NCBI RefSeq assembly: GCF_963924675.1 | Contig: NC_089220.1 | Span: forward strand, 61,204,639-61,268,638 | DNA length: 64,000 bases | DNA from: Phocoena phocoena | Lineage: Eukaryota > Chordata > Mammalia > Artiodactyla > Phocoenidae | Direction: 5' to 3' | Shown: one piece after another, positions 48,131-61,450 of the stretch | Position numbering within the stretch: the stretch's first letter is position 1 | How the letters are laid out: every line of letters begins with the position of its first letter | The notes under the pieces: model-generated | Told to the model about the DNA's origin: nothing | The model's database searches: none | The model's input: only the letters and a program-made list of their open reading frames with translations | Position numbers and translations under genes: made by a program

Positions 48131-51100
48131 GATGCTATCTATGATTAATAAACAGTCCTCTAATTATAATATGCACATACACAAAGTCAATGTTAATGGG
48201 TTAAAAATGGTCTAAGACCTATTATTCCCAAACTGTGCCAACGTATCCCAAAACACTGCAGCAAACATCGTGGGGTTCCATGTATATTTTAAATTTTCAA
48301 AGGAAAGAGCAACATCTTTTGAACACCACATGAACTACTAGTTCAAGGAGGTTCATTGTTAGAACATTAAATCTCACTACATTCTTTCAATGATTTCATA
48401 TCTTTGCATTGCTGGGATAAAGAGCAAGTATTGTGCACAAATCAATGTGGAGAAAGAGGAGGACAGCTTAAAAGCACCATGAAAATATCACTAAGACACT
48501 AACGGCATCATAAAAAAATGTTGAGGAACTTCTGCTTTAAGAATGCAGTAAGTGGACCATACTAGAGCTCTACCAGTACTGCAGAGACCTATAAATGAGT
48601 AGTGACTGGAATTGACACCTATTTTATTCTAGAATTTGCTTACACGTTAATAAAAGTATTAAACCACCAAGATTCAATTAAAGGTCTGGAACAGAAAACT
48701 GCTTATTAATTTGAACCACCTGAATATGTTTCCTCTGATTGTTACCTACGTACAAAAATAGGCAAAGAAATAAAACAGTACATGGACATACACTCCTTAC
48801 CACTCTCAAAGTAATGATCTCAAAATTGGAATGGGCAATTAAAACATCTGTTACTTAAAATGATAGGAGATAGGGCATCGAGGGCTGGCTAACTCAACTG
48901 GGTCACTGAGTTAAAAAATTAAATATGAGAAGAAGTAAGAGGGGACCCCACAGAAAGGTTTCAAGCAACTAAAGTGGCAGTTAAGGGGATGGTGGTAATG
49001 CAATTCACAATTTTCTATCTTTCCCACCTCACAAATTTTTCTTTCATCTTGTAAGACCCAGCTGCGCCAAGACCAGGATAGCAGTGCCAGCAGAGGAAGA
49101 TACTGCTGCACAGGACACATTATCCATAACATACAATCTGGCCGTACATATTCCTAAAGGAACTTTTGACTTCACTCCATGTAGCTAAACTAAGATTAAC
49201 TGTAAGTGCTGCTTCATTACTAAGCAGGAGACAGTCCTTTAATTCTTTACTTGTCAAATTGTACAAAATTTTCTTAGGAAGAAACAAAAGCAGAGGTTCT
49301 GGCAAGGCTGCTGTAACTGCCTACCATGTGGACAGGCAGTGTGGCCAAATCAGAGCATTGCACCAGAGGAGGAAAAGTAGAGGTTAAAATGAATAACAAA
49401 TGGAAACCAAAATAAATAGTGGCTAATAGTAAGGGAGCAGAGAAATGGGCTATGACACAAGAAAGAATGCTATTATTCTTTTTCCACAAGAACTTTTCAG
49501 AGCAAGAAAATAAGAATGACTGAGGCTGGGAAAAAGCAGTTAACCCATTATTTCTAGAAGAACTGAACTAATGCTTACTTATGACAACTACCTCAAGTGA
49601 TTTGGAGAAAGGATACCAAAGAAAATCCCCGTAATAACTCACTTAAATGGGAATAAATTAGAATCATCATTTAAGTCATTTTTGTTGGTTATATTTATCA
49701 CATTGGTTCCTTTGCAGTGCTTAATAAAAATTCTACCTTTCAGTCAGGTGGGATGAATCATAATAGGTAGCAGACAATTGGTGTATTGTATTGCCACCAA
49801 TCAAGATCACTCCCTCCTGAGAAAATTACTGGGGTATATGAGGGCAAAAGTATTGCTGCAGCTTAGTCACTGTGTGAAAAGCCTGCTGCTTTGTCCCTTT
49901 GGTTATAAAAGGCATGAATACAAATGAAATCGCATTCACAGGATTAAAGTGGTCTCTAAAAGAGTGAATCTGATACAACATGATGGCTACTTACCACTCA
50001 TAGATTTACCCCTGCAATTCAGTAAAGGGCTACTGTATTAAACCTTGTGGTTTACAAAGACTAAACTTTACCTGAAAGTGAAATACCCCTAATTGACTAT
50101 TTCTTGGGGCACAAAATATATTTGGGTGTGTATATTATATTTAAATCACACTCAGGCCACAAGTACTCAATGCCAATAGGTTTTACGGTGGCTCTATCAA
50201 CACTGGCCCCAACAATCAAGAGGCCACTGGGGAGCCTTAGGGATAAACTCGGATTATTGAACCAAGCCCAGAAAGGTGTTCTGAGAAGCACTTCATCAGG
50301 ATAAAATATACTTGTTACCTCAAATAGGGACACTAGAGGGTGCTTTATTCCAGAAGACTGGTCAAGACTAGCAGTCAGTTTAGAAAAATGAAGCTATACA
50401 TGAGTGAATCCGACGCCTCACTAAGCCAGTAAAACAGTATACAACTCAGCTATACTACAGAAGGCTTATACGCTTAGCCAGGAAGGACTATTGAATATTT
50501 TAATCACCATGGAATCTGGCAGTTTTAAATCGGCCATCAGATTCTAATCTTTCTGCCATGGCAGTATGATGTAACAATGAGATTATAGGTTCATTAACAG
50601 AATTAAATGAAAATCAAACTTATTTGATCTCCAGGATAAAAAAGAATTGAGGAGACTGATTTAAGGTCCTCATTTGATATGATACTTATGGAAAATGGAC
50701 TAAAAAAAAAAGGAATTTGACTTTAGAAAAATTACACATGCAAGTAAATGCCTCCATCAACAAATATAAAAAGGTACAAGTATCTGTTGATGGAGGAGGA
50801 AAAAGAACAGTCAAAATGGCAAGAGTATATTTAAGACTTGCGAAGGGATACAGCTGCAATTAATACATCTTGCAGAAGAAATTCTCATTTCCCATTGGAT
50901 GGCTCTCCTGGCAATATCAGGATATTAGTATGTTTCCCCTTTTATATAAAAGATTGCATTTCAAAGCAAATTTTGAAAAGATGACTGAGAAATATGTGGC
51001 AAGGAGATACTGATAAGGGACAGGTAGTAGACAGAATGAAGGAGTTAAGCTGATACATGACTTGGTTCCTCCCTCCTAAGAAATGCCTGAGGTGGTTATG

Positions 51101-51951
51101 ACCCTAACCAAAACTTCTTAAAAACCATGATGGATGGAATTTATTAGCTGAAACATAAATCTCTAATCAGTAAGTAACTTTTTCTTTTAACTACTTTACT
51201 TATTTTCTAAGTATTAACTGCATTCATGATGTATTACAAAAGCTACACGTTAGGTACATTGTACAAGGAAAGTGTAATTATACACCAATTATTACATATC
51301 CACTAATGAGTTCATTACGAATTATATAATTAGGTATAAGTATTTTAAATGTCATACCATAATAACATCTATATATGATTATATAGATGTGGAAGAGTGT
51401 TTCAGTGATACTTTAGAAAATTTCTGGTTAGGGTTTGGGGATGGGCTCATAACACTTTGTTACTTTTTCCATTTAACACAATGGAACACAGGTCCTCCCA
51501 GTATCAGAAAATTCACTATTTAATACATTTTCATGATGGGATTATATTTGCACAATAAAGACTGCTATATTTATTAAACCCTAGGAAAAAAAATCTATGT
51601 ATCTCCTCTATTTTCTGGTCCAGTTGCACATTTATTTTATACCTATTCTATGTCTATATTATATAGAGACAGATTGATAGACTGATTGATCTATATTTAT
51701 CTATATTTATTCCAAATGCCTTTTAAAAACTTTATGTTACAAAGTTTCTCAGAACCTCAGAGCTGGAAAGGACCTCAAAAAATCATTTAGTGATATTCCA
51801 CCTCACAGAGGAAGAAACTTAGGGTTTAGGAAGATAAAGCAATTTCCTCCACAGTCAAAGAAACAAAGTCAAAGAAAGGTACACTAGAACTCATAAATTC
51901 AGTATTCTGAATACTGTATCAGCTATTGGCCAACGTCTAATACTGATCTAA
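48131..51951. other. non-coding stretch, a few possible old repeats
   Basis: Around 48215-48545 TATTCCCAAACTGTGCCAAC and GAGGAACTTCTGCTTTAA hint at an old hAT-type element. Around 51760-51860 CAGAGCTGGAAAGGACCTC and GAGGAAGAAACTTAGGG resemble an ancient interspersed repeat. Otherwise nothing recognised; ORFs up to 78 codons have no resemblance to known families. Confidence 0.35.
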
Positions 51952-52273
51952 AGCAGTGGTCAGCAAACTTTTTCTGTAAAGAGTGAGAGAGATTGGGATT
52001 GACATATATACACTAATATGTATAAAATGGATAACTAATAAGAACCTGCTGTATAAAAAAATAAATAAAATACAAAAAACAAAAAGAGTGAGAGTGAATG
52101 TTGTAGGCTTTATGGGCCACGTGGTCTCTGTTACAACTACGCCACTATAGTAATAAAGTAGCCACAAACAATACATAATAAATGTGCATGGCTGTGTTCC
52201 AGCAAAATTTTATTTACAAAAACAGACAGCAGGCAAGTTTTTCCGATGGGCCATAATTTGCCAACTCCTGATT
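51952..52273 (+). mobile_element. hAT-type MER transposon with nested L1 tail
   Basis: Starts CAGTGGTCAGCAAACTTTTT and ends CATAATTTGCCAACTCCTG; between are GTAGGCTTTATGGGCCACGT, GGCTGTGTTCCAGCAAAATTT and TATTTACAAAAACAGACAGC. This order matches a widespread non-autonomous Charlie-type family. A 93-bp L1 tail is inserted at 51990-52082. Confidence 0.85.
51990..52082 (+). mobile_element. 93-bp L1 tail insertion with 12-bp duplication
   Basis: AGATTGGGATTGACATATAT, ACTAATATGTATAAAATGGA, TAACTAATAAGAACCTGCTG, A-rich end. This is the 3' UTR end of cetartiodactyl L1. Perfect duplication AAAGAGTGAGAG at 51978-51989 and 52083-52094, within the hAT element. Confidence 0.88.
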
Positions 52274-53661
52274 AAAGACTTGACTCAGATACTAAAAAAA
52301 ATGTGGCTCCCAGTAAATACGGAAATAAGGAAGGTTGTCCATACTGTAATCCTCCTAGAAAAGTTAAAAGATCCCAGAGAAAATAAATCTGTTGACTCTG
52401 AAGACAGAGACATTAATTAAATGACTTTATTTATCAAATTATTATTTCAAAGTTACTAATAATTTATCTAAAAATCAAGAGATCTGTGACTGAAAAAAAG
52501 TTAACCTATAAAAAATATCCTAAAAGAAGAGGCAAAGATTAGAGCAGAATGCTAGAAACTATCTAAAGGTCACGCTATAAGTAAGTGGCTAAATAAAGTT
52601 TGGAACAACCAGAGCATATCATTATAATAGTAACAGCACAATCATGGCTCATATTTTCTGAGTGCTTACTATATAAAAGGTAATGTACTAATGTAAAACA
52701 GATTTTAAAAGTCATTCACTAAATGATGTAGATCAATATGTACTGACACAAAATGGTATCTACAATATAATGAAAAATGAAAGAAATGTCAGAAAAATAT
52801 GCATAACGTGACTGCATTTTTTTTAAACTAAAAACTATACACATATACTGACATCTGTATGTGTGTTTGTACAAATGAAAACATAGAAATTGGTCTGGTA
52901 AAATACCCAGCTACTTTTAACAGTGGTTAACATAGAAAAGAGAAATGAGATTGACAGTAGGTAAAATGCAAAACATTTAACATGTGACAAATCTGGGTAG
53001 CTCAATACACATCTATTATTCTCTATGCTTTTCTGAATACTTGATACACTTCATAACACAAAACAAGATGCTATGTACAGTGGTACATAAATGTTAATGC
53101 ATAATCAAAATATTACAATTATTAATTGCAAAAGATGAAGTAAAATTTTCTCAGGTGCTTTAAGTTCTGTGGAAAAGAAAAATATCTGCTGATACCTTTG
53201 CCTCCATCCTATCCCACGTGAAATCTCAGAGGCCCAGGTCGGGGGAAATTGAATTGAGAGCAATATTGCTAAAGAGAGGAAAGGTTTAAAAAATTATACA
53301 CTGTAACTGGTGGTATAACTACATGTTAGAGAGACAAGCTATTGGGTTCTTGGTTGCTTAACAAGAAAAGGTACAATCTTGAATGAAAATACACAGCTTA
53401 GAGAATTTAATGACTGACAGTGGCTATATCTGACAGACTATGAGTTATTATAAACAAGAACTTAACTACAATGTTCTGATTGTGAGTTTTCCCTTACTTT
53501 AAACATGCTAAATTCCTTCTAATTCCTTATGACAATGATCCAGTTTATATCATTTTCATATGAAGAGAGATAATCTAAAGTAAAATATTGCTAATTTTCT
53601 ATTTTAAAAATGTACTTCTTTGAGAATTTAATAACTTATGCTTTTATAAAAACTACATTAC
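52274..53661. other. non-coding stretch, nothing recognised
   Basis: AT-rich; no exon or clear repeat. Confidence 0.4.
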
Positions 53662-53674
53662 TGGGTTTCTTTCT

Positions 53675-53843
53675 TTTTTTTTTTTTATTTCTTTTTTTTT
53701 TTTTTTTGCTGTACGCGGGCCTCTCACTGTTGTGGCCTCTCCCATTGTGGAGCACAGGCTCGGGATGCGCAGGCTCAGAGGCCATGGCTCATGGGCCCAG
53801 CCGCTCTGCGGCATGTGGGAATCTTCCCGGATCGGGGCATGAT
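53675..53843 (-). mobile_element. CHR SINE lacking its tRNA-like head
   Basis: Reverse orientation. Poly-T, GCTGTACGCGGGCCTCTCAC, down to CGGATCGGGGCATGA, where the copy stops inside the B-box region, so the head (box A and outer half) is missing. A perfect 13-bp duplication TGGGTTTCTTTCT (53662-53674, 53844-53856) encloses the truncated copy, showing the truncation happened at insertion. Confidence 0.93.
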
Positions 53844-53984
53844 TGGGTTTCTTTCTAAATTAATTAATATTTTTCAGAATAATTTCACAAGTTTATGATT
53901 GACCGTTAGGAGAAACAGAACAAAAAGTTTAAGTCAAAGAATTAATGATCAGTGGTAAAGTGGTATCTATTAAGAAGTTCTACC

Positions 53985-54090
53985 TTATTTCACAATATAT
54001 ATGTATATAAAATCACCGCATTGTACAACATAAATATATACAATCCTTATTAGTTAACTATATATCAATAAAGCTGGAAAATGTGGTTTA
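53985..54090 (+). mobile_element. possible L1-type 3' tail
   Basis: ATATATATGTATATAAAATCACC, GTACAACATAAATATATACAA and TATATATCAATAAAGCTGG resemble a common L1 3' terminus. Ends not defined. Confidence 0.4.
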
Positions 54091-54235
54091 CAATGTAATA
54101 GAGCAAAGCTGAGGAAAAAAAGAGTTCTATCTTTTTTTTTCATGCCTTATATTTTTTACAGATTGATTTGATGTGGACCATTTTTTTTGTCTTTATTGAA
54201 TTTGTTACAATATTACTTCTGTTTTATGTTTTGGT

Positions 54236-54344
54236 TTTTTGGCCACGAGGCACGTGGAATCTTAGCTCCCTGACTAGGGATCGAACCCACACCCCCTGCA
54301 TTGGAAGGTGAAGTCTTAACCACTGCACCACCAGGGATGTCCCA
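54236..54344 (-). mobile_element. short tRNA-derived SINE
   Basis: Reverse: TTTTTTGGCCACGAGGCACG, GGGATCGAACCCACACCCCC, CACCACCAGGGATGTCCC. Same 120-bp type as at 41392. Confidence 0.88.
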
Positions 54345-54379
54345 AAAGTCCTACCTTAAGTAAAAAGTTAATTTGAGTT

Positions 54380-57340
54380 ATTCTCAATACAACAAACCAG
54401 GTTATTTGGACCAACCTTCCTGAAAACAACAAAAATATTGGATAAAATGTAATAAAGTGACCTACGATCTGAAAAATATAGTAAGAAATTATTAGGCCAA
54501 CAAATAGCTAAAGCAAGAACTCAGAGGGCAAACTACAGTAGATGCTGTGGTACAAAACCCAGATCTCTTTCAGTACCAAGGATACAACTCCCATAGCTGC
54601 CAAGAGTGTAGCTACTGATGATGGCTTTCAGCTAAGACTTACCAGGAACAGCCCTCAGACAGAGAGAGCCACCTGGCCCAGGACCATGCCTCCTCCACCA
54701 GAGCAGCCTGCGTGCAGTCTGGGGGTCTATGTGGGGGTACAGAAGTGAGCCTCTTGCCTCAAGATGAGATATCTCTAAAGGGCCATCTGAAGGATCAACT
54801 AAAGTCTTTCTTGCAATTGACTGTAGTTCAACTTTCTCCTCTGCCCACTCCTGCTTCTCTCATTCCTCACAGAAGTTGTTCCTGACAGTATTCCTCCAAA
54901 ACAATCTCAAAGTTTGTTTCATAGGAAATCTAATCTATGAAAGAAGCTAAACACAGAATCTGATTTAGCCTAAGACTATTAGCCAAACATAACTAATTGA
55001 GCTGCTGGATTTCCTGGTCTTCTGAGGATCTATAAAAGAAGATAAATCCCAGAACGTGTCCCAAGGTATAGTCTACTAGAACATTCCTCTTATACAGATG
55101 TGGCCCCAAAGGTTATGAAGGTACCAAAGAAGGAGAGTGTACAGACACCAAAGAAATAAACCCCACCCATCACACCCACACTTATAGGAATGCAGCGAAA
55201 TCTTCCATGGTATTGTCCAGAGCAGGAAAAGGAGGTCTTCAAGAAATTTTCACCACAAGCCAGTTCTCTTAAAGGTCTGCGACTCAAATTCATATCAACT
55301 GGGTGATCCAAAAAATGTCAAACTTGAATTTAGTTTCAAATGGATGCAGAGTGGTAGGGCCCTTTGGCACCCGGCACAAAAAAGCAAATTTTCTCTCAAG
55401 AAAAGAAATCTTTATTCCAGTCATCCAAGAAGTACCACAGAAAAACAAAAAAACAGAACTTTTAAAATATAATGAGTATCACACAGTCAAAAATATCCAA
55501 GCACAGAAAGAAATAATGCACTAAAATAAAGAACCAAAAGAAAAAAAAGAAGAAGTTGCACAAATCACAAGTAATTCAGCTTTTGGGGCTGTTATCAGAT
55601 ATAAATAATAAAACCGTTCATACTGTGTTTAAGGAAATAAGAACAGACTTAAAATATCTGCAGAGAACATGAAGTGACAAAAACTGAACTAACATATATT
55701 AAAAGGAAATAAATGAAACTTCTATAAATACAATGTAACAACTGGAATGTAAAATTTAATGTGTGGTAACTTCCAGTAATGGCAACAGGGTAAAGTGGTT
55801 GAATGAACCTTCTTACAGAATAATTACAAAATTTAGACAAAATTAAGACAATGGAAAGCATCCCAAAGCAGAAAAAAGACTGACAAGAATTTCTTCTTGA
55901 AAAACTGGAACTTCAAGAAGTAAGATTTATGAGGTTATGGCTTATTTGTCCAACAAAATTCCCCAGGGGCTTTCCTGGTGGCATAGTGGTTAAGAATCTG
56001 CCTGCCCATGCAGTGGACAGGGGTTCGAGCCCTGGTCCGGGAAGATCCCACATGCTGCAGAGCAACTAAGCCCATGCGCCACAACTACTGAGCCTACGCT
56101 CTGGAGCCCATGACCCAACTACTGAGCCCATGTGCCACAACTACTGAAGCCTGCACGCCTAGAGCCCGTGCTCCGCAACAAGTGAAGCCACTGCAATGAG
56201 AAGCCCACGCACCACAACAAAGAGTAGCCCCTGCTCGCCGCAACTAGAGAAAGCCCGTGCACAGCAATGAAGACCCAATGCAGCCAAAAATGAAAGAAAA
56301 GAAAGAAGGAAGGAAGGAAGGAAGGAAGGAAGGAAGTCAGAAAATTCCCCAGTTCTCACAACTACCTCAACAGAACAATGATCACAGCTGGCTTAAGATG
56401 GCAGAGGACAGAGATCAGGACTAGAAGACCAACTGGAAATCTAAGGGTAAGACTGGCTACAAGAGAATCAGACAGTAAAAACCAAAATCTGAGTATAAAC
56501 TCTGCTCAAATCTCTGATGGACCACAAAACTGGGCATACTCAGGGAAAAACGCAGCATGTCCACCAAAAAAACAAAAACAAAAACATGACAGAAGAGGTC
56601 TACCCTTGAAAGACTCTGCTGTTTTATTCCTTAAACTTTTGCTGAGTGTATTCCCCAAACAACAGGCAGCAAGGGCAACAGAGGTATTAGGGAACAAAGC
56701 CCAAGATAAGGAGAACAGTGGAAAATTAAGGGAACGATCCTCAGAAACAAGGAAAATACAAAAATTCTAAGCCTCCAAATCTGATAAGTGCTACCTAAAT
56801 CCTTGGCGGACCACCAAACTATACTGGCACACCAGAGAATGAGGCTAAGAGAAAAAAAGTAGCATGTGAAAGATTGAGAACTAAACAGATAGCAGTTAAT
56901 GCAATGTTGAAATTCAGAGTTTGTAATTCGTGTTTAAACAACATAAGTGCCTCCAAGGGAAAACCAACAAGAATACCAAGCTTTAAAAGAATAAAACAGA
57001 ATTTTTTGACATGCAAAGAAACAGTACCCAAAGTATATGAAAACTATAAACCCACAGATCCAGGAAGTTCAAGAAACTCCAAGCAGCAAAAACCAGAAGA
57101 AAATTACATGATAGCACATGATAATTAATTAAACTGTTCAAAACCAGTGTGAGGGACAAAACATTAAAAAGCAGTCAGAGAAAAAAGGACATGTTACATA
57201 GTGAGAAACAAAGACAAAGATGACATCAGATTTCTTGCCAAAAACAATGCAAAGCAGAAGACAGTGGGGTACCGTCTTTAAAATACTGAAGGAAAAAACT
57301 GTGGATCTAGAATTCTACAGTTGGAAAAACATGTTTCAAA
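54380..57340 (+). mobile_element. HAL1/L1 5'-region remnant
   Basis: Landmarks of the half-L1 type: GCTGTTATCAGATATAAATA, TTTAAGGAAATAAGAACAGA, then TCTTGCCAAAAACAATGCAA and AATACTGAAGGAAAAAACTG followed by GATCTAGAATTCTACA. Frames are broken. A SINE is inserted at 55967-56340. Whether this is one or two elements is not clear. Confidence 0.5.
55967..56340 (+). mobile_element. CHR-type SINE, long form with GGAA tail
   Basis: GGGCTTTCCTGGTGGCATAG; repeated CACAACTACTGAGCC units (one more than usual); GAAGACCCAATGCAGCCAAA; and tail expanded to (GGAA)n at 56306-56336. Perfect duplication AAAATTCCCCAG at 55955-55966 and 56341-56352. Confidence 0.94.
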
Positions 57341-58443
57341 AACAAAAGCGAAATAAAGACTCTTCAAGTTAGTCCAATATTGAAAAATCAATCAATGTAA
57401 TCCACCACAGTAAAAGTCTAAACAATAAAAAACACGGTCATATGAAAAGATGCAGAAAAAGTGCATCCTAAAATATAGGAAAACTCTCAGCAAACTATGA
57501 ATAAAAGAAACTTTCTCCACTTAACAAATGGCATCTACAAAAATCCTAAAGCTAACATCATACTTAATGGTGAGAGACTGGAACTTTCCCCCAAGCTCAG
57601 AAACAAAGCAAGGATGTCCACTCTCACCTCTCTTATTCATCAGAGTACTAGAATTCTTAATCAGAGTTGTAGACAACATGATTATCCATGAAGAAAATCC
57701 CAGGAAGTCTACACACACACACACAAACACTCTTAGAATACGTGAGTTTTACAAGATTGCAAGATATAAGGTCAACACACAAAAATCAATCATATTTTTG
57801 TACACAAGCAAGGAACAATTTGAAAAGGAAATTAAAGAAATAATACCATATATAATAGCTAAAAGAAATTTAGGTAATACAGGATCTATGTGCTGAAAAC
57901 AAACACTGATGAAAGAAATCAAGGTCTAAATAAATGGTGAGGCATATCACAATCATGAAAGAAGATTCAACATAGTAAAGATATCAATTCTCCCCCAAAG
58001 TAATCAATACATGTTATACAATACCAATCAAAATCACAGTAGGATATTTTACAGATACCAAGTGATTCCAAAAATTAAATGAAAACTCAAAGGAATGAGA
58101 ATTGCTAAAACAATTTTTAAGAGAAAGAACAAAGCTGGAAAAAGCACACTACCCAACTTCAAGATTTACTATAAAGCTAAAGTAATGGTGATAGCATGGT
58201 ATCAGCAAAGAGAAAGGTACCTAAATCAAAGGAACAAACTAGGGAGTCCAGATATAAACCCAAATAAACATGACCACTTGATCTCTACCTACCAAAGGTG
58301 CAGAAACAATTCAAGAAAGGCTAATTTTCAATAAGCACTGTTGGAATGCCCAGATGTTCAAAAGAAATGAAAATCATAAACTAAACTTTACATTATTTGC
58401 AGAGATTAATTAAAATGGGTCATAGATCTATATGAAAGCAGTA

Positions 58444-58571
58444 GGGACTTCCCTGGTGATCCAGTGGTTAAGACTGTACTCTCAACGCAGGGGGAGCGGG
58501 CTCTATCCCTGGTCAGGGAGCTAAGATCTCACATGCCTCATGGCGTGGTCAAAAAAAAAAAAAAAAAAAAA
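58444..58571 (+). mobile_element. short tRNA-derived SINE
   Basis: GGGACTTCCCTGGTGATCCA, CATGGCGTGGTCAAAAA with A21 tail; flanking GCAGTA on both sides. Inserted in L1. Confidence 0.9.
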
Positions 58572-59640
58572 GGGCAGTAAATCTATAAAATTTTTAGAAG
58601 AAACATAAGACCAAATACACCAGCAACGAACAACTGTATTTGAAATTAGGCATAAATCTAACAAAATATGGATAAGATCTATATGAGGAAAACTACAAAA
58701 CTGTGGTTAAAAAAAAAATCAAAGATCTAAATAAATGGATAGATATTACATGCACGTGGAAAAGAAGACTCAATATTGTCAAAATATCAGTTCTTCCCAA
58801 CTTGATCTATAGATCCAATGTGATTCCAATCAAAACCTGAGCAAGTTTTGTTGTTGATACTAATAAACTAATTCTAAAATTTAGAGACAAAAGATCCAGA
58901 AGAGCCAACACAATACTGAAGGAGAAGAACGAAGTCAGAATATTGACACTACACAATTTCAAGGCTCAATATAAAGCTACTGTAATCAAGACAGTGTGGT
59001 ATTAATGAAAGCAGAGACAAACAAGTCAATGAAAATGGGCCCAGAAATAGACCCACATAAACAGAGTCAACTGATCTCTGACAAAGGACTAAAGACAATT
59101 CAATGGAGAAAGAACAGTCTTTTCAACAAGTGGTACTGCAACAACTGGACACCCACATGCAAAAACTGAGTCTAGACTGTATATCTTTCACAAAAATTAA
59201 CTCAAAACAGATCACAGACTTAAATGTAAAACACAATATGATCAAAACTGCTAGACTATAACATTGATACAAGAGAATATTATTCAGTCTTAAAAAGGAA
59301 TGAAATCCTGATACAGGCTACAACATGGTTGAATCTTGAAAATATTATGCTAAGTGAAATAAGCCAGACACAAAAGGACAAATACTGTATGGTTCCACTT
59401 ATACAAGATACCTATAATATTAAAATTCATAGAGAAAGAAAGTAGAACAGTGATTACCAGGGGCTGGGGGATGGAAAAATAACGAATTACTGTTTAGTGA
59501 GTATAAAGGTTCTGTTTGGAACAAGCAAAAAGTTATAGAGATGGATAGTGGTAATGGGGCACACTGTGAATGCAGTCCATGCCACTATATTGTCCACTTA
59601 AAAATGGTTAAAATGATAAAATCTTATGTTATGCACACTT

Positions 59641-59751
59641 TTTTTTTTGGTCGCATGTCTTGTGGGATCTTAGTTTCTTGACCAGGGATTGAACCCGGGG
59701 CCTCGGCAGTGAAACCACCGAATCCTAACCACTGGACCGCCAGGGAATCCC
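59641..59751 (-). mobile_element. short tRNA-derived SINE
   Basis: Reverse: TTTTTGGTCGCATGTCTTGT, GGGATTGAACCCGGGGCCTC, GGACCGCCAGGGAATCCC. Flanked by CACACTT / TACACTT, in the L1 3' UTR. Confidence 0.9.
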
Positions 59752-60347
59752 TACACTTTACCACAATAAAAAAAATTCATAGGAACAGACACCAAATGAA
59801 AAAGAAGTCATTACATAATAATTTAAAATGTAAAGTTAAATAGAAATTGTCAGACTTGATTTTTTATAATCTATCTTTATGTATACAACAGACTCACCCA
59901 AAATGAAAGGGATCAGAAAAGTTGAACAACAACAACAAAATGATGTAAAAAGATAAAAATTAAGCAAAAGACCTTAAGCTGCTATAATATGAGGCAAAAT
60001 TGATTTTAAGGCAGAAAGGGGGTCCCTTCATAATAAGTTTCAATTTGCAAGGAAATAAAAATTCTAAATGTATACACGCCTCATAACATAGCCTCTACAT
60101 ATGTAACACAGAAACTAACAGAACTTTCAGGAGAAAGTGGATAAATCCACAGTGAAGGAACAAGACCAAAAACTCAGTAAGAATATGGAAGATTTACAAA
60201 TGTCACTAACAAACTTGACCTAACAAATCTGAACATAAATTAATACTCTACCTAACATCCAGAATACACACTCTTGTTAAGTACATATAATATTGATGAT
60301 ATTCCGGGAGCAAGTAGAATCAAATTTCAAAGAATTAAAGCTTGATA

Positions 60348-60576
60348 AAGGGACTTCCCTGCTGGTCCAGTGCGTAAGACTCCATGCTCCCAATGCAAGG
60401 GGCCCGGGTTCTAACCCTGGTCGGGGAACTAGATCCCACATGCATGCCACAACTAAGAGTTCACAAGCCACAACTAAGAAGTCCACATGCCACAACTAAA
60501 AATCCCATGTGCCACAACTAAGACCTGGTGCAGCCTAAATAAATAAATAAATATTAAAAAAAATAGTACAAGAAAA
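60348..60576 (+). mobile_element. tRNA-derived SINE with expanded ACAACTAA units
   Basis: GGGACTTCCCTGCTGGTCCA head, then four degenerate copies of GCCACAACTAAGA-type units and an (AAAT)n tail. Duplication AAAGCTTGATA at 60337-60347 and 60577-60587. Confidence 0.93.
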
Positions 60577-61450
60577 AAGCTTGATACAGCATCTTCTTTA
60601 ATCACAATATAAGGTTAGATACAGATAAGAAAATCCTATGTTTAGAAATTTAAATTCTCACATATTCAGAAATCAATAAAGTTCCCATATGTTCAGAAAT
60701 TAATAAATAAGTCAATGAAAAAATCATGATTACATTTATAAAATATTTTGAACCCTACAATAACAAATTCCACAAAGCAAAACTTGTGAGATACAACTTA
60801 AGTACTACTTGGAGGCAACTTTATATCTTAAAATACACATATTAGGAAAGGAGACTGAAAATTAATCAGTTTGACTTAAGAATCTATCAATAGGAAGTAG
60901 CACTAAAGCAAAATACGCTCAAAGACATTGGAAGGAAAGAATTAAGAGCAGAAATTAAATAGGAAATAAACATAACACTGAGAGAATTAACAAAGCCAAA
61001 ACTTGGTTCTTTGAAGAGAGTAAAAAACTTGACAACTCCTGTAAAACTGATCAAGAAGAAAGGAGAAAATACAAAAACAATCAGTATCAGGATTAATAAT
61101 ATATATGTATAACACAACATTGTAAATCAACTATGCTTCAAAAAAAAGAATATTATTAACATCTTTATGGCAACATATTTGAAAATTTAGACGCAGCAAA
61201 TACCCAGAAAAAAATAATTTCCAAAACTGACTCAGTAGATACAAAACACCTGACTAATTCTATAATTTTCAAAGAAATTAATCAGGAGTGGAAAATATTC
61301 CTGGGAAGTAACTTATTTCAGAAATTATGATGATTCCAATCTTATGTGGAATTATTCCAATCTTACTTTAAAATTATCAGCAAGTAAAAGACAGCAAAAT
61401 CTTACAAGGACAGCAGAAATCTTGATACCAAACCCATACAAGAATAGAGG

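Larger units (their letters stand above)
57345..59790 (+). mobile_element. L1 LINE ORF2 to 3' UTR, two SINEs nested
   Basis: RT-region landmarks GTGAGAGACTGGAACTTTCC, AAGCAAGGATGTCCACTCTC, then ORF2 C-terminus (GTCTTTTCAACAAGTGGTAC) and 3' UTR (TATGGTTCCACTTATACAAG, CAGGGGCTGGGGGATGG, AAATCTTATGTTATGCACAC). The 57497-57896 ORFs are broken RT fragments. SINEs at 58444 and 59641. (AC)n at 57711-57724. Confidence 0.88.

Noticed and set aside
50097..50333. 78-codon minus-strand ORF overlapping a 66-codon plus-strand ORF
   Set aside because: No recognisable family, no splice context; likely chance.
57497..57896. Reverse-transcriptase-like ORFs of 64 and 122 codons
   Set aside because: Broken L1 ORF2 pieces in different frames, not an intact gene.
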